7,923 bases of DNA from contig JAQUZA010000131.1 of the NCBI GenBank assembly GCA_028691595.1, forward strand, positions 1-7,923, read 5' to 3'. Numbering within the stretch: the first letter of the stretch is position 1; each line of letters begins with the position of its first letter. Below the pieces are notes generated by a model. The model saw only the letters and a list, made by a program, of their open reading frames with translations, did not search any database and was not told the origin of the DNA. Position numbers and translations under genes: made by a program. This document shows positions 1 through 5,355 of the stretch, one piece after another. Source of the stretch: Candidatus Rifleibacteriota bacterium. Lineage in GTDB: Bacteria; Muiribacteriota; Ozemobacteria; Ozemobacterales; Ozemobacteraceae.

Positions 1-801
1 GGTCAGGGGCGGGTTAAATCTTTTACCAAGTGCCTCGATACTGTCGTGCGGAAACTTCATACGGATCTGTGCCAGCTGATGCAGGCTTTCAGTCCAGATT
101 TCCTGGTCTTCATATTCAAGAAGTTCACGAATATGAGAAATCGAGGATTCAGCGGCGGTTATCAGCCTGTTGATATTGGCCGTTTCAGAATTAACCTGGC
201 GATTGACCATTGAGAGAAGGCTTCTGGTTGCACGTAAGTCGGCGAATTCAAGGCTACGGTCAAAAAGGCCGAGCAGATTGAGCAAGGCAGTGATACGACG
301 GCCGCTTTTCATGTAAAAACTGCAGTAGCGTTTATTTTTATAAACACAGAATCGCAGACGCAAGTGGGCAGCGACCTTTTTAAAAGCTGCGGTGAGCCAT
401 CTTCCCCTAAGTCTGAATTCGAGATGGTAGCCACGATCGGGGTTCTGAATATAGCCATGCGATACGAACAATCCCTGAAGAAAGGCACTCAGACAATGCT
501 TAGCAGACATTGTGTCAGAGAATCTGCCCATGCGGTCAACGAATTTTTCGCGCAGCACCAGTTGATCGTAACCAGGTAACGATACCCTGGCCCCCTGAAC
601 ACTGATACTCTGATCGCCAGGAAGGATGATCTGCAGACATTTAACAAGACGGCGCTGCAGCATACGTCTTGCTTTGACAAACGGGCAGATTCTGGGCCCC
701 TGCAACAGACTGACAAGAAAAGACTGTCTGCAGCATTGAAGACCGTTGAGAGCAATAAGATGCAACAGTTCGCGCCTGATGCGCATTGAATATTCAAGCA
801 T
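1..801 (-). CDS. whiA: WhiA, DNA-binding cell-division/sporulation regulator homologue (3' end cut by window edge)
   Basis: Reading the minus strand from ATG at 801 gives 267 codons with no stop before the left edge. The protein aligns with WhiA from memory. Residues 8-36 hold the N-terminal K/R-x-EL and paired-Cys region (C23, C24). Residues 100-130 match the LAGLIDADG-like segment (GLFVSHGYIQNP, then YHLEF). Residues 199-213 carry the family hallmark NRQVNSETANINRL, where most WhiA proteins have VNCETAN. Residues 239-260 begin the C-terminal helix-turn-helix. WhiA proteins are about 300-330 residues, so roughly 40-60 residues lie beyond the window. WhiA pairs a degenerate homing-endonuclease fold with an HTH domain; it regulates sporulation genes in Streptomyces and affects division and chromosome segregation in Bacillus. 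The first LAGLIDADG repeat is poorly conserved here. A GAGG at 811-808, overlapping the yvcK stop, lies 6 bases before the ATG and supports this start and translational coupling. An in-frame TTG at 813 is a weaker alternative. Confidence 0.93.
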   Translation of the reverse strand, partial: MLEYSMRIRRELLHLIALNGLQCCRQSFLVSLLQGPRICPFVKARRMLQRRLVKCLQIILPGDQSISVQGARVSLPGYDQLVLREKFVDRMGRFSDTMSAKHCLSAFLQGLFVSHGYIQNPDRGYHLEFRLRGRWLTAAFKKVAAHLRLRFCVYKNKRYCSFYMKSGRRITALLNLLGLFDRSLEFADLRATRSLLSMVNRQVNSETANINRLITAAESSISHIRELLEYEDQEIWTESLHQLAQIRMKFPHDSIEALGKRFNPPLT

Positions 802-809
802 CGACAGCC

Positions 810-2144
810 TCAATCATCGAAAAAGCCATCTTCGCCATCATCAACATCAGCGTGTGCAGATGATTTTGCAACCCCGGTTTCATTGATCAGACCGATAAGT
901 ATTGCGGCGAGCAGATTCGGGTTATGACGCAGCATATCTGATTCAAGCAGCATATCGGCCGCCACCACCCTGATACCCATGTCTTCGATTTTCTTAACGG
1001 TGGGAGGCACCCAGAACTGACCGCGATTCTCATACCTTGCCATCAGTGGCTTGGCTGAACGCCGCGAGTTAACGACAACGATATCGATGCGCTTCAGGGA
1101 AGTTTTTTCAAGAATGGCTCTGACATGGTCGGCAGCGTTATAAGAATCGGTTTCGCCGGGCTGAGTCATAACGTTGCAGATATAAACTACCCTGGCGCTA
1201 CTGCTATTGATGTGCTCGGCAACCCCTGGAACGAGGAGATTGGGAATGACACTGGTAAATAAGCTTCCAGGGCCAAGAACAATCATATTGGCATCATCGA
1301 TACTGCTTAAAGCTTCCTGATTCGCAGCTGGCGCTGCCGGGTTCAAGCTCATTCTTACTATCCGGCGACGCGCGCTACAGATAGCTGTTTCGCCGGTTAT
1401 TTCGCTGCCGTCTTCAAATTGGGCGACAAGTTGCACATTTTCGTTGGTCACCGGAATTACATGCCCCTTGATGGCAAGAATGCTGCTGGCTTCGCGCACG
1501 GCGCTGCTGAAGTCGCCAATAACCCCGGTCATTGCGGCAATAAAAAGGTTTCCGAAGCTGTGCCCTTCTATTTCTCCGCCTTCACCGAAGCGGTATTGAA
1601 AAAGACGCGACAAGAGGCTTTCGGACCTGGATAACGCAACAAGACAGTTTCTGATATCGCCAGGGGGCAGAATCTGCAGCTCTTTTCGCAGTCGCCCGGA
1701 AGAGCCGCCGTCATCTGTAACGGTAACAATGGCTGTCAAATCTACAGGCAGTTCTTTAAGACCTTTTAACAAAGAACTCAGACCTGTTCCGCCGCCAAGC
1801 GCCACCATCGAAAGAAGTTTCTCGTTTGCCTGACTTTTCTGAAAGACGAATTCACGCAATCTTGTTGAAAGCCCGTGATCGCGGCTGTCAAGCAACCTGA
1901 AGGCAGTTCTGAAACCTCTATACAGCCAGAAAGTGCTGATAAGAAAAGCTGACAAGGCTGAAAATGCCAGCGCCAGCGGATGAAAACTACGAATTGTTTC
2001 GATACTTGCCGGAGCCAGAACAATGGTAGAGAGAGATGCAAAAACGAAGCCGAAACACATCATCAGCAGACCCAGAAAAAGAAAAGCAACCCAGCGACGG
2101 GCTCTGATTTCGTGGCTGAATTTGCGCCTCAGAGAAAGCAGCAT
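810..2144 (-). CDS. yvcK: YvcK/CofD-family protein (gluconeogenesis factor, UDP-sugar-binding type) with N-terminal membrane anchor
   Basis: A 444-residue protein. Residues 110-425 form a complete CofD/YvcK domain: GGGTGLS at 117-123, TVTDDGGSSGRLR at 141-153, PPGDIRNCL at 160-168, GHSFGNLF at 194-201, NENVQLV at 234-240, GPGSLFTSVIPN at 291-302 and NVMTQPGET at 324-332. These line the nucleotide/nucleotide-sugar pocket in the fold. In Bacillus, YvcK binds UDP-GlcNAc and is needed for normal shape and growth on gluconeogenic carbon sources. Canonical YvcK is about 315 residues. The extra 110 residues hold two hydrophobic segments (about 19-44 and 55-75), so the catalytic-type domain is probably tethered to the inner face of the membrane. 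The C-terminus is an acidic tail (DVDDGEDGFFDD). The start ATG overlaps the hprK stop (TGATG), with GGTGAG 5 bases upstream. It sits between hprK and whiA in the operon. CofD itself (lactyl-phosphate transferase) is unlikely given the whiA/hprK context. Confidence 0.95.
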   Translation of the reverse strand: MLLSLRRKFSHEIRARRWVAFLFLGLLMMCFGFVFASLSTIVLAPASIETIRSFHPLALAFSALSAFLISTFWLYRGFRTAFRLLDSRDHGLSTRLREFVFQKSQANEKLLSMVALGGGTGLSSLLKGLKELPVDLTAIVTVTDDGGSSGRLRKELQILPPGDIRNCLVALSRSESLLSRLFQYRFGEGGEIEGHSFGNLFIAAMTGVIGDFSSAVREASSILAIKGHVIPVTNENVQLVAQFEDGSEITGETAICSARRRIVRMSLNPAAPAANQEALSSIDDANMIVLGPGSLFTSVIPNLLVPGVAEHINSSSARVVYICNVMTQPGETDSYNAADHVRAILEKTSLKRIDIVVVNSRRSAKPLMARYENRGQFWVPPTVKKIEDMGIRVVAADMLLESDMLRHNPNLLAAILIGLINETGVAKSSAHADVDDGEDGFFDD

Positions 2145-3067
2145 CAGAACTCACCGCTCATTTTTGCCCGCAGCTGTTTCGAAAATTTTTCGGCACTGAG
2201 AATGCCCATCCGGCGAAGATAGAAGTTCATGGCAGCAGTTTCGATAACTACAGCAAGGTTTCGACCTTCACGCACCGGAATGGTAGTCGATGGAACTTCA
2301 ACTTTTAGAAATCTTATGGTGCGTTGAAAAATCCCCAGGCGATCATATTCCTTGTGATCATCCCATTTTTCAAGATTTATGACCATGTCAATCGGCTTTT
2401 CGTCAGCAGTTGCTGCGATGCCGAACAATGATCTGATGTCTATAATTCCCAGGCCGCGAATTTCCATGTGATGTCTGATCATTTCGTCTGGGGAGCCAAC
2501 TACCTTGGTATCACTGATTTTCATCAGCTGAACGGCATCATCAGCAACAAGACGATGCCCGCGCTTTATCAATTCAAGAGCGCATTCGCTTTTGCCGATT
2601 CCTGAAGGGCCCATTATCAGGATACCCACACCATAAACTTCAACAAATACGCCATGAACACTCTTGCGTGGGGCAAATCGATTATGAAGATAGCGGGAAA
2701 GCTGATAAATAAACTCGCCGGTGCGAGCCGGAGTGCGCAGCAACGGGATTTTTTTCTGGTTGCACAATTCAAGCAACTCGTCTAGAACCAGCAGGTCATC
2801 GGTGATGATAATGCAGGGGATATTGAAAAAAAGCAGCTGGCGAAGTCTAACCTTGCGAATTTCGGCGCTTTGTTCGCCAAGATAGGCGAGTTCGGTGCGC
2901 CCGAGCACGATTATGCGCTCATAACCGAAATGTTCAAAAAACCCGGCAAGTTCAAGGCCAGGTCGATGCACTTCTGACGAAATAACTTTACGATCCAGGC
3001 CTTCCTTACCTGCTACGACAAGTAATCCCTGATCTTGAACTATTTCTCTGACTAAAATCAGAGCCAT
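2144..3067 (-). CDS. hprK: HPr kinase/phosphorylase
   Basis: From ATG at 3067 the protein has 307 residues, the usual HprK length. Residues 1-130 form the N-terminal domain with SEVHRPGLELAGFF at 31-44 and LGRTEL at 55-60. Residues 131-307 form the kinase domain: His138 in VHGV, P-loop GPSGIGKS at 153-160, HRLVADD at 171-177 with the paired aspartates, MEIRGLGIID at 201-210 (the HprK signature), YDRLG at 241-245 and PVREGRNLAVVIE at 264-276. All expected catalytic positions are present, so it should be active. The enzyme phosphorylates Ser46 of the phosphocarrier HPr using ATP or PPi and reverses this with phosphate, coupling carbon status to gene expression. A longer reading from TTG at 3088 adds seven residues (MSKGSQH) unlike the family. 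The ATG is preferred because homologues start here and AAAGG lies about 10 bases upstream. It is separated from lgt by 61 bases with no terminator, and overlaps yvcK by one base. No HPr or other PTS gene is in view. Confidence 0.95.
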   Translation of the reverse strand: MALILVREIVQDQGLLVVAGKEGLDRKVISSEVHRPGLELAGFFEHFGYERIIVLGRTELAYLGEQSAEIRKVRLRQLLFFNIPCIIITDDLLVLDELLELCNQKKIPLLRTPARTGEFIYQLSRYLHNRFAPRKSVHGVFVEVYGVGILIMGPSGIGKSECALELIKRGHRLVADDAVQLMKISDTKVVGSPDEMIRHHMEIRGLGIIDIRSLFGIAATADEKPIDMVINLEKWDDHKEYDRLGIFQRTIRFLKVEVPSTTIPVREGRNLAVVIETAAMNFYLRRMGILSAEKFSKQLRAKMSGEF

Positions 3068-3128
3068 ATGCTGTGAGCCTTTCGACAATAAATATTTTCA
3101 GACAGAATACCGCATTAACAAATCGTTT

Positions 3129-3986
3129 TCAATCTTGGGCCTGAAGCTCTTTCGCCGGTTCAGCTGCTGCAATACGGGCCAGACGGGCCGAAGACGTTGC
3201 CGCAATGATCAAGCCGGCCAGAACAAAGAAAAGCGAAACCAGCTGGCTCGAAGACAGGCCCCAGTAATCAAAAGGGTTCAAACGTATAAATTCAACAAAA
3301 AACCTCGACACACCAAACCAGACAAGAAAAAAAGCGAACCGCCGCCCGCCGCCAATGCGCCAGTTAACCAGCAACAAAATCAGCAGCAGTAGAAAGGTAG
3401 ACAAAGACTCGTAAAGGGGGGTTGGGTGCACATGAATATCTACAGGTATGGGCTTGCCCGGAAACAGTTCAGCATACGTATGCGCCAGTGTTGAATTCTG
3501 AGCACTGAGCGTCGGAACGATGCCCTCAGGGAAACTCATGGCCCAGGGAAGTTCGCAAGGCAGGCCATAGCAACCGTCTCCGGCAACAATGCAACCGATG
3601 CGCCCGATGGCATAACCAATTGCCATGCCAGGAACGTAGATATCGGCAATCCTGAAGAAGGGCTGGCCCGCAGATCTTACGCGAAAGATACATAATGCGA
3701 GGGCGAGAACATACCCGCCCAGCACCGAAAAACCGGTAGTAGAAAAAATCATTGACATGGGGTCAGCCAGAAAAGCCCTGAAATTTTCGAGAATAAACAT
3801 TATTCTCGAGCCAATCATGCCGCCAAAAATGGCCAAAAAATGTAAATCCCATGCGAGCTCAACATCACATTTATGTTTGCGAAACTGCCAGTTTATCAGG
3901 GCAAAAGCGCTGATAAAAGCAATAGCGAGCGTGACTCCATAAGAACCGATACGAATTGGGCCATATTCAAATAGTATTGGGTACAT
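3129..3986 (-). CDS. lgt: Prolipoprotein diacylglyceryl transferase
   Basis: Lgt is a multi-pass inner-membrane enzyme that transfers diacylglyceryl from phosphatidylglycerol to the lipobox cysteine of prolipoproteins. The 285-residue length fits. About seven hydrophobic segments are visible, including 13-33, 48-65, 80-101, 117-137, 194-208, 216-233 and 246-263. Family motifs are IGSRIMFI at 58-65, the signature-like GRIGCIVAGDGCYG at 128-141, HPTPLYES at 187-194 and SRFFVEFIR at 227-235. By eye-alignment, R129 matches E. coli R143, and R228, E232 and R235 match E. coli R239, E243 and R246. The position of E. coli H103 (HGG) is occupied by Leu89 (VLGG), and that of Y235 by Phe224; both replacements are notable. 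The signature has Cys and Ala in place of the usual Asn-Phe-x-Asn. A 28-residue insertion-like loop at 154-182 precedes HPTPLYES. It is the first gene of the lgt-hprK-yvcK-whiA set. The Shine-Dalgarno is weak (GAAG before the ATG). Confidence 0.94.
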   Translation of the reverse strand: MYPILFEYGPIRIGSYGVTLAIAFISAFALINWQFRKHKCDVELAWDLHFLAIFGGMIGSRIMFILENFRAFLADPMSMIFSTTGFSVLGGYVLALALCIFRVRSAGQPFFRIADIYVPGMAIGYAIGRIGCIVAGDGCYGLPCELPWAMSFPEGIVPTLSAQNSTLAHTYAELFPGKPIPVDIHVHPTPLYESLSTFLLLLILLLVNWRIGGGRRFAFFLVWFGVSRFFVEFIRLNPFDYWGLSSSQLVSLFFVLAGLIIAATSSARLARIAAAEPAKELQAQD

Positions 3987-4083
3987 GGCTTCACACTAAC
4001 ACAGAGCGTCGAATTTTTCATCAGGCTGAAATTGATAAAACACGTACAATGTTTCAATAATTAAAAACTTTTTTTCAGGCTGT

Positions 4084-4092
4084 TGGTATAAT
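4084..4092 (+). promoter_or_regulatory. Extended -10 promoter for the secreted-protein gene
   Basis: TGG followed by a perfect TATAAT (4087-4092) makes a strong extended -10 element. No good -35 is seen at 17 bases; an A/T-rich run (4061-4075) lies there instead, which is tolerated by extended -10 promoters. Transcription would begin near 4099, before the Shine-Dalgarno at 4115-4120 but only about 5 bases before the upstream ATG at 4104, which supports 4125 as the real start. The rest of the 138-base divergent region (3987-4124) must also hold the lgt promoter. The best minus-strand candidate there is TTGAAA (4057-4052) with TATCAA (4037-4032), but its 14-base spacer is too short to call. Confidence 0.6.
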
Positions 4093-4114
4093 GAAAGTAG
4101 AAGATGAAAAAATC

Positions 4115-4120
4115 GGAGGT
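4115..4120 (+). promoter_or_regulatory. Strong Shine-Dalgarno that fixes the start of the secreted-protein gene
   Basis: GGAGGT lies 4 bases before ATG 4125 and is the best ribosome binding site in the window. It would be inside the coding sequence if translation began at ATG 4104, so it argues for the later ATG, after which a clean signal peptide begins at once. Confidence 0.75.
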
Positions 4121-4124
4121 CAAT

Positions 4125-5192
4125 ATGAACAGGTATAAGCGTAAACTCGTTGCTTTGATGGTAATGTTCGCTTTTTTCATGCAGACTTTTGTGCCGACAA
4201 TTGTTGCCGCCCAGGAATCCGCCAACCAGAAAGCGCAGATTGAACAGGCGGTCGGCGATTTTCAGAAGACCTACGATGAGATTATGTCCATTAAGCCCAT
4301 TGAGCTGGGCAAAGTATCAGAATGGACGCTGAACCGCATCAATGATATTAAAAATGCCTGGGCAAACAGGCCCACGTGGCTCGGTGGCAAAGACCGATCT
4401 GAAGAAGAAGCCGCGGCCCTAAAAGAAAAACAGGAGCTCGAACGCTACGTTCCCAAAATCAAAAAAGCCAACGAAGATATCAAGAAGCTCCAGGATGACG
4501 CAAAGAAAACCATGGATCTCCTCAAAAGTGGTTCTTTTGAAGCAGCAGCCAAAACAGACCCCTCAAAAGTTTATGGCAGCATAGACGAAAACGCTTCAGC
4601 TCTTGGAATCTACCAGAAGGCTCTCAAAGATGCCGGTCAGACACTTCTGGATGCCGCCAATGCCTTGTCAACCGCCTCAATGGTTCTCGGCAGCGTCGGG
4701 CTTCTCTGCACTGCAATTTGCGCCTTCCCGCCGGCTGCACCGATTGCCGGGCCGATTGCGGCAATTACCGGCAAGGCAGCTACAGCAACGGGCATTGCCT
4801 CAGCCATTCTTAAAGCTGCAGGTAACACTCTCATTAAAGCAGCTGACAAGGCGATCACCGACGACAAACAGTTTCTTGGCGTTCTCGGCAAAGAAGTCAC
4901 CAAAGCTGCGGCCCAGGAAGCTCTTAACCGCGTTGTGTCAAAAGGACTTGGCAATATTGCCGGAGACTTCGCCGACACTCTCGTTGGCAGTGCTGATGAT
5001 ATGATACTTAATTCTGCCGGTCAGCTCGTTTCGAACAAGGCCACCAACACTGCGACCAAAGCTGTAATCAAAAAAGTTATCAGTGAAGGTTTCAAACCGG
5101 TTAAATCTGGCGCAATAGATACAACCAATACTATTATTGACAGCGCACCTCTTCCCGCTGCTAACTCTGAACCCGGCCTCAACTGGGATTGA
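4125..5192 (+). CDS. Secreted alanine-rich protein of unknown function
   Basis: I do not recognise this 355-residue protein. Residues 1-29 are a classical Sec signal peptide: basic NRYKRK, hydrophobic core at 8-27, and a VAA cleavage site before Gln30. There is no lipobox cysteine, so it is not an Lgt substrate. The mature part has four zones. Residues 30-85 are mixed helical with several Trp. Residues 88-143 are strongly charged and likely coiled coil. Residues 183-231 are an Ala/Gly-rich hydrophobic stretch with C195, C199 and a PPAAP turn at 202-206, resembling a helical hairpin that could insert in a membrane. Residues 232-340 are amphipathic, rich in Ala, Lys and Thr. The layout (coiled coil, hydrophobic hairpin, amphipathic tail) is seen in pore-forming and translocator proteins, but no specific motif supports that role. 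It appears monocistronic: its own promoter lies upstream and a large hairpin downstream. Confidence 0.88.
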   Translation: MNRYKRKLVALMVMFAFFMQTFVPTIVAAQESANQKAQIEQAVGDFQKTYDEIMSIKPIELGKVSEWTLNRINDIKNAWANRPTWLGGKDRSEEEAAALKEKQELERYVPKIKKANEDIKKLQDDAKKTMDLLKSGSFEAAAKTDPSKVYGSIDENASALGIYQKALKDAGQTLLDAANALSTASMVLGSVGLLCTAICAFPPAAPIAGPIAAITGKAATATGIASAILKAAGNTLIKAADKAITDDKQFLGVLGKEVTKAAAQEALNRVVSKGLGNIAGDFADTLVGSADDMILNSAGQLVSNKATNTATKAVIKKVISEGFKPVKSGAIDTTNTIIDSAPLPAANSEPGLNWD

Positions 5193-5202
5193 GCTGAACC
5201 TT

Positions 5203-5280
5203 AAAAGATCGCCCCGATGCCAAATTGCTGCTGCTTAAGACCAATAAAGCCGCAGCAAGCTTCGGGGCGGCTCTTTTATG
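5203..5280 (+). terminator. Long terminator-like hairpin after the secreted-protein gene
   Basis: Left arm AAAAGA (5203-5208) pairs with TCTTTT (5272-5277), and CGCCCCGA (5210-5217) with TCGGGGCG (5262-5269). GC (5219-5220) pairs with GC (5259-5260), and TTGCTGC (5225-5231) with GCAGCAA (5252-5258). GCTT/AAGC can close an apical loop. The structure starts 10 bases after the stop codon and ends in a short T-rich run. The GC-rich lower stem and T-run fit an intrinsic terminator for the plus strand. It is much longer (about 75 bases) than a typical one, so a processed 3' RNA or other structured element is possible. Confidence 0.75.
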
Positions 5281-5293
5281 ATTCAAGTTTAAC

Positions 5294-5331
5294 AAAGAAC
5301 CAGGGGCTGCTGATGACAGCCATGGTCTTTT
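5294..5331 (+). terminator. Second, smaller hairpin followed by CTTTT
   Basis: AAAG (5294-5297) pairs with CTTT (5327-5330), ACCA (5299-5302) with TGGT (5323-5326), and GGCTG (5305-5309) with CAGCC (5317-5321). The loop is CTGATGA, with a bulged A and a small GG/A internal loop. Only four Ts follow. It may be a backup terminator, or a regulatory hairpin, because it overlaps the putative -35 of the next gene. Confidence 0.45.
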
Positions 5332-5342
5332 AATGCTATTCT
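5313..5342 (+). promoter_or_regulatory. Possible promoter of the pseudopilin-like gene
   Basis: ATGACA (5313-5318, five of six matches to the -35 consensus) and an extended -10 TG-C-TATTCT (TG at 5334-5335, hexamer 5337-5342) are 18 bases apart. Transcription would begin near 5349, leaving a leader of only about 7 bases before ATG 5356, which has no Shine-Dalgarno. A promoter is expected here because of the terminators upstream, but the -35 lies within the hairpin loop/arm and could be chance. Confidence 0.4.
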
Positions 5343-5355
5343 TTAGTACAGCCAG

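Noticed and set aside
489..797. Minus-strand 102-codon open frame
   Set aside because: It lies in another frame of the whiA coding sequence. The whiA frame has clear family motifs and stays open to the window edge; this one is a shadow.
3068..3088. TTG start at 3088 for hprK
   Set aside because: It adds seven residues not matching the family. ATG 3067 has an upstream AAAGG and gives the usual N-terminus.
3135..3392. Gln/Lys-rich plus-strand frame opposite lgt
   Set aside because: Its Gln-rich end is the complement of Leu codons in an Lgt membrane helix; it is not a plausible protein.
4104..4124. ATG at 4104 as start of the secreted-protein gene
   Set aside because: It would leave a leader of about 5 bases and put the strong GGAGGT inside the gene. 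Starting at 4125 gives a clean signal peptide right after the Shine-Dalgarno.
4637..4978. Minus-strand 113-codon frame opposite the secreted-protein gene
   Set aside because: It is the antisense shadow of an alanine-rich region with no start signals.
4603..5004. Plus-strand 133-codon frame within the secreted-protein gene
   Set aside because: It is an out-of-frame product of alanine-rich codons, with Arg/Pro/Gln bias and no ribosome binding site.
5203..5277. tRNA-like or riboswitch identity for the long hairpin
   Set aside because: It has one long axis with no cloverleaf, anticodon arm or recognisable riboswitch core. Its position after a stop codon fits a terminator better.
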